From: JAYZDF01 sp036337945
Lineage (GTDB): Bacteria; Myxococcota; Kuafuiibacteriia; Kuafuiibacteriales; Kuafuiibacteriaceae
Assembly (NCBI GenBank): GCA_036337945.1
Contig: JAYZDF010000117.1
Span: 1 to 42,634 of the forward strand
DNA length: 42,634 nucleotides
Reading direction: 5' to 3'
This document shows, piece by piece, positions 25,090 through 32,232 of this stretch; the stretch's first letter is position 1; every line of letters begins with the position of its first letter. Made by a program: the position numbers and the translations under genes. The notes beneath the pieces are model-generated. The model saw only the letters and a program-made list of their open reading frames with translations, was not told the origin of the DNA and did no database searches.

Positions 25090-25856
25090 TATTTCTTACC
25101 TCGTCTTTTCTTTGTGGTTCGTTTACTTTTTTTGGTCCACCTTTGAAGAAGTTTGGCGGCTCGTTTGGGTTCCATAGCAGCAAGAATCTTTGCCACCCTT
25201 TTTGCGGGAATAATTGCTAGAATTTTACTTGCAGTTTCTTCATCAAACTCTTGTAAAACCAGCGCTGCTTGCTGGACTTTCATTTTTTGATAGATAGCAG
25301 CTAGACGTTGTAGAACTGCTGCTTCTTCATCTGCCTGCTCTTTTTGGTCTTTCTTACGTTTTTCTTCTTTCTCTTTCTTTTCGGCTGCAGCTTTGGCCTC
25401 TTTTTCTTGTTTTTCTTTAGCTAGACGCTCTTTCTCTTGTTTCTCTTTTTGCGCCTTTTCTGCCGCTTCCTTCTCTCTTTTGAGTTTTTCAGATTTCTGT
25501 TTTTCAGCCGCTTTCTCTGCAGTTTTCTTTTCTGCTTTGTCTTTAGCTTTCTTGTTATCGATAAGCTTCTTTTGAGCCGCCATGATTCGATCAAGGCGCT
25601 GCTGTACCAGGTCCATTGCAAGTTTGCCGCGTCGAGTATTGATTTGAGAGTTAGCTTCGCTGTTTGCTACTTTTTGCCAGTCTTTCGACCGTTTTTGAGA
25701 CGTAGTGGCGGTTGAAACTTGAGTGGATTCTTTTTTATTTGTCAGTTTTCGTGTGTCTTCATTCTCGTTCGCAAGGGCGACGAAAACAAAGCTAACGACA
25801 CTAACAATAAGTAAAATCGTCAAGATCGAGTTTTTAGTAGTTTTTTTCTTGTTCAC
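25089..25856 (-). CDS. MotE-like flagellar protein in the fliJ position
   Basis: The 255-residue product begins with a single membrane helix (ILTILLIVSVVSFVFVALA, about 11-29). It continues with a Lys/Glu-rich coiled coil of roughly 110 residues (85-195) and ends with an MgtE_N/MotE-like helical domain: IYQKMKVQQAALVLQEFDEETASKILAIIPAKRVAKILAAM (about 203-243). MotE proteins act in the periplasm on motor or stator partners in rhizobia. Between fliI and fliK one expects FliJ, a soluble coiled coil of about 147 residues; no other candidate is present, so FliJ may be elsewhere, very divergent, or replaced. GTG start overlaps the fliI stop by 4 bp (GTGA). Confidence 0.75.
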   Translation of the reverse strand: MNKKKTTKNSILTILLIVSVVSFVFVALANENEDTRKLTNKKESTQVSTATTSQKRSKDWQKVANSEANSQINTRRGKLAMDLVQQRLDRIMAAQKKLIDNKKAKDKAEKKTAEKAAEKQKSEKLKREKEAAEKAQKEKQEKERLAKEKQEKEAKAAAEKKEKEEKRKKDQKEQADEEAAVLQRLAAIYQKMKVQQAALVLQEFDEETASKILAIIPAKRVAKILAAMEPKRAAKLLQRWTKKSKRTTKKRRGKK

Positions 25857-27154
25857 GGATAAATCTCCCTAAGTCGCGCAAGAGTGTCTTCGATCGGTGC
25901 GACATCGCTACGGGTTTGCTTGAGAAAGTTTTCTATGCTGCCAACTCGAGCAAGGGCAGTGTCCAGCTCGGCGCTCGCACCTGGTGTATATGCTCCGAGC
26001 CGAATGAGATCTTCTGCATCTCGGATCAGAGCAAGATCATTACGCATGCGTGCTGCTTGATTTTGCCAGCCTTCGTCTACTACCTCCGACATGACACGAG
26101 AAAGAGATGAGAGGACGTCGATGGCCGGAAAGTGGTTCTTATTTGATAGACGACGAGTGAGAACGATATGTCCGTCCACAATCGACCGAACGTGGTCGAC
26201 GATTGGGTCTTCCATATCTTCGCCCTCCGCCAGAACCGTATAAATAGCGGTAATTGAGCCACATCCCTTGATCCCTGGACCTGACCGTTCGAGAAGAGGC
26301 GGGATCGTAGAGAATACTGAGGGCGTAAAACCTTTGGTAGTGGGTGGTTCTCCTGCAGCGAGGCCAATCTCTCGATTTGCTAGGGCAAAACGAGTAATGG
26401 AATCCATCAGAAGAACAACGTTTTTGCCCTGGTCTCGGAAATACTCAGAAATAGAAGTCGCAAGATATGCTCCTCTCATTCGTGTAAGAGCGGGTTCGTC
26501 ACTCGTTGCTACCACCACAACGCATTTCTTAAGGCTCTCTTTGGGAAGTTCTCTTTCCAAGAAATGACGTACTTCGCGCCCACGTTCACCGATAAGTGCA
26601 AGCACAACGACGTCGGCACTTGAGCCCCTTGCAATCATTCCTAGAAGTGTACTTTTACCAACACCTGAGCCGGCCATAAGTCCAATACGTTGTCCTTCAC
26701 CCAGTGCCATCGTTGCATCAATTGCTCGAACACCTACGGAAAATTGCTTGCTAATGACCTGACGATGCATTGGGTTCGGCGGTTTCCTGAATAGAGGAAC
26801 CTCATCGGTAGAGTTTACAGGTCCTTTGTCATCGATAGGATTACCCATCGCATCAACGACTCGACCAAGAATGTCGCTTCCTACCTGGACGGATTGGGCG
26901 CGTCGCACTAAACTCAGCGGTTGGCCAGGAGCAACACCTCTCGCGCTGCCGTAAGGCATCATGAGAGTTACTCCGTCCCGAAACCCGATGACTTCAAGTT
27001 CTAAGGTTCCCGTGGTCCACATGGCGCCGATACTGGTGCGAGGCAGCTCACCTTCAATGAGAGTTCCTGTTACCCGAGTAATGCGGCCTGAGGTCTCAAG
27101 AATCTCAGCTCTTGCTACTCGCTCAAGAACATGTGCTGGTAGCAAACTACTCAT
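25853..27154 (-). CDS. fliI: Flagellar export ATPase FliI
   Basis: ATG at 27154 is preferred: AGAGG is six bases upstream and the start overlaps the fliH stop by 8 bp. A TTG five codons further up is possible. The 433-residue product has the F1-beta-like core: GLMAGSGVGKSTLLGMIARG (Walker A), NVVLLMDSITRFA (Walker B) and GEPPTTKGFTPSVFSTIPPLLERSG. It powers unloading and delivery of export substrates together with FliH. Length is normal. Confidence 0.97.
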   Translation of the reverse strand: MSSLLPAHVLERVARAEILETSGRITRVTGTLIEGELPRTSIGAMWTTGTLELEVIGFRDGVTLMMPYGSARGVAPGQPLSLVRRAQSVQVGSDILGRVVDAMGNPIDDKGPVNSTDEVPLFRKPPNPMHRQVISKQFSVGVRAIDATMALGEGQRIGLMAGSGVGKSTLLGMIARGSSADVVVLALIGERGREVRHFLERELPKESLKKCVVVVATSDEPALTRMRGAYLATSISEYFRDQGKNVVLLMDSITRFALANREIGLAAGEPPTTKGFTPSVFSTIPPLLERSGPGIKGCGSITAIYTVLAEGEDMEDPIVDHVRSIVDGHIVLTRRLSNKNHFPAIDVLSSLSRVMSEVVDEGWQNQAARMRNDLALIRDAEDLIRLGAYTPGASAELDTALARVGSIENFLKQTRSDVAPIEDTLARLREIYP

Positions 27155-28025
27155 AGAGTACCTCTTCAAGTCTCTCGAGTTGTTCCTTTAGAATCGAACT
27201 GACTCTCCGCCCACAGGATTCTACGATGAGGTCTCCGACTGCGAGACCTTCGTCTGGTTCTATGTAGAGATCAGACTCATGAAGAGCGGTACGCTGGGCG
27301 ATCTTCTTGAAAACATCGACTTGCGAAGGCGCAACCTTCACATAGATCGGGTCGCCGACGCCATCGCTTACCGCGTCAAGAGCCTGTTCCAGGCGGCTGC
27401 GAAGAACATCTTCTCGTTTTAGACGAGCACCAACCAACCTTTCTGTTAGCCGAATCGCTAGTTCAATCGCATCGCCTCGTGCGGAACTCAAAATGTCATC
27501 ACGTTCGGTTTGCAATGCCTTTACAAGTTCGGCATGTGCCGTCAGTTGTTCGTTGAACTTAGTCGAGGTCTCGGTGGCACCCTCTTCACGACCCTGGCTC
27601 AGACCTTTGGCATAACCATCTTGAAAGCCCTTCTCGATACCGAGGCCGATACCTATTTCTTGAGCAGTTTGTCTTTCTGTTTCGATCGCTTGTTGTAATT
27701 GCTCGATCTGACCCTGGTATTCGGCTGTCAGTTGAGTCTCTACTTCTCGGCGAACTTCAGCCTCGCGCTCTTCTTGGGAAAGTTCTCTTTCTGCTTCTTC
27801 GTACTCATCACCACCGAGTAGAGCGGGGCTTATGTGCGTTTGTTGGATGTTCTCGTTTGAAGATTCATCCTGGTCTAGGCCAAAAAGTGTGCCTTTGATG
27901 ACTTCAGTACCACTAAACAGAGGAGTCACGGATGCTTCTTCTGCTCCTTGCAGAAGGCGTTTCGGCTGCCCTTTACTTGCTTGAAGTATGGCAACCGCGT
28001 GCTCTTTATTTAGAAGTTTATGCAT
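27147..28025 (-). CDS. fliH: Flagellar export ATPase regulator FliH
   Basis: The 292-residue product has a long Glu-rich N-terminal coil and then glycine-containing repeats (GIGLGIEKGFQDGYAKGLSQGREEG, with GxxxG spacing typical of FliH). The C-terminal domain is related to the ATP-synthase delta/E subunit (LAIRLTERLVGARLKREDVLRSRL; IYVKVAPSQVDVFKK). It holds FliI at the export gate and C-ring. The ATG overlaps the fliF stop by 8 bp and its own stop overlaps fliI. In most clusters fliG lies between fliF and fliH; here it does not. Confidence 0.92.
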   Translation of the reverse strand: MHKLLNKEHAVAILQASKGQPKRLLQGAEEASVTPLFSGTEVIKGTLFGLDQDESSNENIQQTHISPALLGGDEYEEAERELSQEEREAEVRREVETQLTAEYQGQIEQLQQAIETERQTAQEIGIGLGIEKGFQDGYAKGLSQGREEGATETSTKFNEQLTAHAELVKALQTERDDILSSARGDAIELAIRLTERLVGARLKREDVLRSRLEQALDAVSDGVGDPIYVKVAPSQVDVFKKIAQRTALHESDLYIEPDEGLAVGDLIVESCGRRVSSILKEQLERLEEVLYE

Positions 28026-30006
28026 GTCTATCGTTCATCCAAAAAGTAAGTGCTTCAGCAAGTGATTCAGGGTGATCTTTGGCTAGTTCACGGATGGTTT
28101 TTTCTAGTAATGCAGAGCGGCGATTGATCTCTAACTTGTTGTCCCACTGGTCTAAGCTACCTACAACTTCGAGTACGTTCATCAATTTCGCATCGATCGA
28201 ACCGTCCTGGACCGAAAGATCTTCAAGCTTGGCAACCGCTAGTGCTTGGTCGGTTTTTTTGTCATCACTCAAATCAATGTCCTCGCTAAGGCTTTGCTCT
28301 AGCTGATGCCCTTCGACGAGCGCCAAAGCATTATCTTCTTGTTCAGTTGGAGTCCCCAACTGTAATGGGTCTTTTTGTTCTGGGAGCGGTATCCCATCCG
28401 TTTCAATATTTTGCTGTTCCAGCTGTTGTTCTAAGTCTTTGACTTGAACAGAAGCTGTCTCGAGATAGTTAGAGACAGGTCGCGCAAATATAAGAAGGGC
28501 GAGCAGGCTAAGAGCACTGAAGAGCAAAAGTCCCCAGTAAGGCCGGCTCTCTTCAATCCAGGATGCTTCTTGAACCGGTACATTACTTGCGGCCATTACG
28601 GTCCGAAATGGAGACTGGATGATTTCAACTCGATCTCCTCGGGTAGGTTCAAAGCCTACGACAGATTGAGCGAGTTTTACGTAACGTTCAATCTCTTGAG
28701 CGTCTCGCTGACCAAACTTTGTCGCTTTAGCCTCAATTTTAGCATCGGACTGCAAAAACCCAAAAACACCACCGAAACCGCTGTTTACGACTTCATAATC
28801 GATATCTTCTTCTGCAACACCGAGGTCGACAGCCGCCTTTTTTAGAGCCTCTTTGACCGTGGGGCCTTCGAACGTTCCCTGTGGGAAGGTGTACATACCG
28901 TCGATGACAACTGCGACAGATACTTTTTCAACTGTTCCGCTTGGGATGCGCGTTCTGCGGACAGTTTTGGATAGTTCGTAATTGGTAATGTCTGTCGTGC
29001 GTTCCGAATTGGAATTCCTCTGTGGCCCGCCAGCTTGTCCTTGCGCTGCTGCTTGGGGACCGGGAGCATTCGCCTGAACGCCAGGAATCTGATTGTTCAT
29101 CTGAGACTGTTCCCCACGAGTGTCTGAAACTTTTTGCTCGCTGCGAACAACTTGACTGTCAGGATCAAATGATTCCTCAGTAACGTCCGTTCGTGAATAG
29201 TCTAAATCGATCGAAACGTTAGCGATGACTCGACTTTCACCAACAATAGGTTCAAATAATCGAACGAGATTGTTTTCCATCTCTCTCTCGAGTAACTTTT
29301 TCTTCTCGTTACTTTCTGTCGGATCCTCTTCGGAAGTCTTAGGGCGATGTAGTAAACGACCTTCATCATCAACGATCGAAACCTGGTCAGCGCTTAGTCC
29401 GACGACACTCTGTGCAACAAGATAACTAATCCCTTTTACTTCTGACTTCGATAACTTGCCATCAGGTCTCAATCTCAAGGCAACGGACGCGCTGGGATCC
29501 TCCCGACGTAACCGTAGAGTTCGGCGATCAGGGATAGCGAGGTGAACTCGGGCACCAACAACTTTCTGGTTCTCTGCTATCGTACGAGCGAGCTCGCCTT
29601 GGAGTGCCCTCAGTTTGTTGAGCCGATGTTTCGACTCACTGATTCCGAAACCTTCCTTGTCAACGATCGACCAACCTTCGACTACGCTAGCGCTGGGAAT
29701 TCCTCGTTCCGCGAATTGCATACGAAGACTAGCAACCTTTTCTCTCGGAACTTGAATCATCGTATTACCGCCTGGAGTGTTTGAGACTTCGTAAGGAATG
29801 CCTTTGGTTCGAAGCTCACTCAGGACTTTCGCGGTATCCTCTCTTCCTAAGTTAGGGTAGAGAGAGACAAATTCTGGTCGAGATCCATACCAAGCGCTGA
29901 AGGCGAGCAGCGCTATTGTCAATGCCACCGAAGCTCCAATAATTATTCTCTTACTGGTCGGCATTTCGCCGTATGCTGACTTTATTTGGTCGAGAATATT
30001 CGCCAT
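28018..30006 (-). CDS. fliF: Flagellar MS-ring protein FliF
   Basis: The 662-residue product has a first membrane helix (RIIIGASVALTIALLAFSAWYG, about 20-41), ring-building domains (FVSLYPNLGREDTAKVLSELRTKGIPYEV; VHLAIPDRRTLRLRREDPSASVALRL), the beta-collar region (VQANAPGPQAAAQGQ loop) and a second helix near 490-510 (PYWGLLLFSALSLLALLIFA). The C-terminal tail that binds FliG ends RELAKDHPESLAEALTFWM, so the FliG contact is kept although fliG is 4.6 kb away. It forms the MS ring. It is about 100 residues longer than the enterobacterial protein. Confidence 0.97.
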   Translation of the reverse strand: MANILDQIKSAYGEMPTSKRIIIGASVALTIALLAFSAWYGSRPEFVSLYPNLGREDTAKVLSELRTKGIPYEVSNTPGGNTMIQVPREKVASLRMQFAERGIPSASVVEGWSIVDKEGFGISESKHRLNKLRALQGELARTIAENQKVVGARVHLAIPDRRTLRLRREDPSASVALRLRPDGKLSKSEVKGISYLVAQSVVGLSADQVSIVDDEGRLLHRPKTSEEDPTESNEKKKLLEREMENNLVRLFEPIVGESRVIANVSIDLDYSRTDVTEESFDPDSQVVRSEQKVSDTRGEQSQMNNQIPGVQANAPGPQAAAQGQAGGPQRNSNSERTTDITNYELSKTVRRTRIPSGTVEKVSVAVVIDGMYTFPQGTFEGPTVKEALKKAAVDLGVAEEDIDYEVVNSGFGGVFGFLQSDAKIEAKATKFGQRDAQEIERYVKLAQSVVGFEPTRGDRVEIIQSPFRTVMAASNVPVQEASWIEESRPYWGLLLFSALSLLALLIFARPVSNYLETASVQVKDLEQQLEQQNIETDGIPLPEQKDPLQLGTPTEQEDNALALVEGHQLEQSLSEDIDLSDDKKTDQALAVAKLEDLSVQDGSIDAKLMNVLEVVGSLDQWDNKLEINRRSALLEKTIRELAKDHPESLAEALTFWMNDRHA

Positions 30007-30038
30007 GGTGTCCCTCTGAAATTACCTTTGCTCTTAGC

Positions 30039-30353
30039 CTAGAAGTTCAATCGCATGACTTCTTGATACGCAGTCACAACTTTATTGCGCACTTGAGTCA
30101 TCAGCCGAAATTGGATGTCTGCTTTTTCAAGCATGACCATAGCTTCATCGATGGCAGCTTTTCCGGTGGCCATTTCGCCTGCCATCTTGTCGGCTGCAAT
30201 GCTCGATTCATTCACGCTGTTGATAGCCATCTTCAGGGTCTCACCAAATGAGGTTGGCTCCGACTGAGTTAGATCAAGTGGCTTCGTCGATGTTTTTTCA
30301 ATTCCGCCAAGTCGGGTAGGGGTAGGGCTAGGGGCTGCTGCACGAATTGCCAT
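30039..30353 (-). CDS. fliE: Flagellar hook-basal body protein FliE
   Basis: The 104-residue product ends with DIQFRLMTQVRNKVVTAYQEVMRLNF, the canonical FliE C-terminus, and has SFGETLKMAINSVNES in the middle. FliE joins the MS ring to the rod and forms the first export substrate. It lies 18 bp after flgC and 32 bp before fliF. Confidence 0.95.
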   Translation of the reverse strand: MAIRAAAPSPTPTRLGGIEKTSTKPLDLTQSEPTSFGETLKMAINSVNESSIAADKMAGEMATGKAAIDEAMVMLEKADIQFRLMTQVRNKVVTAYQEVMRLNF

Positions 30354-30371
30354 GAGTCATTCTCCTTTTGT

Positions 30372-30800
30372 TTAGCTGGCGATTTCTAAAGCTGCTCTCG
30401 CCATATTCTTGGCAGCTTTGATTGATGAGGTTGATGCTTCGTAAGAACGTGAGGCGCTAACCATGTCGACCATTTCTTGGACCACATTCACATTAGGCAT
30501 CGCAACATATCCGTTTTCGTTAGCGTCTGGGTGGCTTGGGTCATACACAAGCCTTGCGGGTTTCTGGTCTTCTACAATCGCACCGACTTCTACTTCTTCT
30601 ACAGCGCCCAATTGTCCAAGATGTTCATCGAAGCGCATCGGGACTGCTTGAAATACGGGGTCCAAACGTTTGTAAGGACCACCATCGGGTGTTTTCGTTG
30701 TTTCGGCGTTAGCCAGATTTGATGAGATAGTATTCATCCGTGAACGTTGAGCGCGAAGCGACGTCCCGGCGATTTTCATTGCTTGAATCAAAGATGACAT
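30372..30800 (-). CDS. flgC: Flagellar proximal rod protein FlgC
   Basis: The 142-residue product has the rod N-terminus (SLRAQRSRMNTISSNLANAETTKTPDGGPYKR) and C-terminus (GYVAMPNVNVVQEMVDMVSASRSYEA), both diagnostic of FlgC. It builds the proximal rod with FlgB and FliE. It lies 12 bp after flgB. Confidence 0.97.
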   Translation of the reverse strand: MSSLIQAMKIAGTSLRAQRSRMNTISSNLANAETTKTPDGGPYKRLDPVFQAVPMRFDEHLGQLGAVEEVEVGAIVEDQKPARLVYDPSHPDANENGYVAMPNVNVVQEMVDMVSASRSYEASTSSIKAAKNMARAALEIAS

Positions 30801-30812
30801 TTCTACAATCTC

Positions 30813-31232
30813 CTATCTTCCGCCTTCAGTGATTGCGTATTGAATCAGGGCGAATTTTTTGGTCACAACTTTCGCGGATGCGCGATAGAGAACTTGGTTT
30901 TCAGCGAGATTTGCGATTTCAACTTCACGAGAAACCGTATTGCCATCTCTTGAAATATTTTTTGGGTCGACTTCAGCATCACTGACGTAGCCGACGTCTT
31001 CGTCTGGCCGAGCACCACCAAGGCCAATGTGGTTTGCGCTTGTTACCCGAAGAGTTCCTTCCTCGTAACCTGCGCGGATATGTTCCTGAAGTGCACCTTC
31101 AAACGCGACTTCCTTTCCTACAAAACCAGGTGTGTCTGCATTTGCAAGATTTGAGGATACGACTGTGTGTCGTAGGGTTCTTGCTTTGAGGCCCTTTTCC
31201 ATAGATGAAACGATTGGATCATAAATCTTCAT
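30813..31232 (-). CDS. flgB: Flagellar proximal rod protein FlgB
   Basis: The 139-residue product begins with the FlgB pattern MEKGLKARTLRHTVVSSNLANADTPGFVGKE and ends VLYRASAKVVTKKFALIQYAI. It is the first structural gene of the rod block and starts one base after the stop of the receiver-less NtrC-family gene, so it is co-transcribed with that regulator. Confidence 0.97.
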   Translation of the reverse strand: MKIYDPIVSSMEKGLKARTLRHTVVSSNLANADTPGFVGKEVAFEGALQEHIRAGYEEGTLRVTSANHIGLGGARPDEDVGYVSDAEVDPKNISRDGNTVSREVEIANLAENQVLYRASAKVVTKKFALIQYAITEGGR

Positions 31233-31233
31233 A

Positions 31234-32232
31234 TTATAGTCCCCATGCCTTCAGTTTGTTACGTAATGTTCGAGACGTGATTCCAAGTTTGCGAGCTGCT
31301 TCTTCTCGTTTTCCACCTGCGGCTTTTAGAGTTTCAACAATGAGACGCTTCTCCATATCTGCGAGCGTTCCGTTGAAAGTAGCTTCCTCTTCTTTGCTGG
31401 ACGGTGCTGAATCGATTCTTAGGTCAGCGGCGGTGACTTTTGGACCTGGTACGAGGGCAGCGGCACGTTCCATCACGGCAATAAGTTCACGAACGTTTCC
31501 TGGCCATGAGTGGTTCTCTAATTTCTCGATGGAGCACTGAGAAAGCACTAAATTATTAAGGCCCATTGCTTGAGTCGCCTTATTTAGGAAGTATTGAGAA
31601 AGAGGTGCTATATCGCCTTTCCGTTCTTGCAGACTGGGGATGTTCATACGTAGAACGTTCAATCTATAGTAAAGATCCGCTCGAAACGTTCCCTCAGCGA
31701 CCATCTCAGATAAATCCCGATGAGTTGTCGCAATAATTCGCACGTCAATTGGCCGAGATTGCAAGCTACCAATTCGGTCAATTTGCCGTTCTTGAAGTAC
31801 TCTGAGAAGTTTTGCCTGTAGAGCAAGCGGGAGCTCCCCAATTTCATCCAATAGAAAGGTTCCGCCGTCTGCTTTTTCTATTCGCCCAGGCTTTGCACGA
31901 TCTGCGCCTGAAAATGCACCACGTTCGTAACCGAACAGCTCGGCTTCGAGTAAATTTTCTGGAATAGCAGCGGCAGAAATAGCGACAAATGGCGCCTCAC
32001 TTCGGGGCGAACAAGAGTGTATATAATTTGCAAACACTTCTTTACCGGCACCACTTTCACCAAGGATGAGAACTGTTGCTGGGCTTCTCGAGAGCAACTG
32101 TGCTTCTTCGAGCAGTTCCTTGGTCAGAGAATCGCCGTATACCGGCTCTTGCTTAGCCTGGATTGCTGCTTTACGAAGGGCCTGGTCTTTTGGACCCGGA
32201 ACCAGAGTTAGAGGAGGAATTGCTGCAACCAT
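31234..32232 (-). CDS. FlbD-like sigma-54 activator lacking a receiver domain
   Basis: The start is ATG at 32232, overlapping the TPR gene stop by one base (TAATG), with GAGGAAGG upstream. A longer frame to 32334 lies inside the TPR gene. The 332-residue product has only a 35-residue lead before the AAA+ domain: Walker A GESGAGKE (58-65), the sigma-54 loop GAFSGA (105-110; Ser for the usual Thr), Walker B GGTFLLDE (123-130) and WPGNVREL. A Fis-type helix-turn-helix closes the protein (KREEAARKLGITSRTLRNKL). It probably activates RpoN-dependent flagellar genes and, lacking a receiver, would be controlled by its own synthesis or by a partner. It directly precedes flgB. Confidence 0.9.
   Translation of the reverse strand: MVAAIPPLTLVPGPKDQALRKAAIQAKQEPVYGDSLTKELLEEAQLLSRSPATVLILGESGAGKEVFANYIHSCSPRSEAPFVAISAAAIPENLLEAELFGYERGAFSGADRAKPGRIEKADGGTFLLDEIGELPLALQAKLLRVLQERQIDRIGSLQSRPIDVRIIATTHRDLSEMVAEGTFRADLYYRLNVLRMNIPSLQERKGDIAPLSQYFLNKATQAMGLNNLVLSQCSIEKLENHSWPGNVRELIAVMERAAALVPGPKVTAADLRIDSAPSSKEEEATFNGTLADMEKRLIVETLKAAGGKREEAARKLGITSRTLRNKLKAWGL

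Noticed and set aside
25321..25560. Apparent low-complexity repeat
   Set aside because: It is explained by the Lys/Glu-rich coiled coil of the MotE-like gene; no exact repeat unit is visible.
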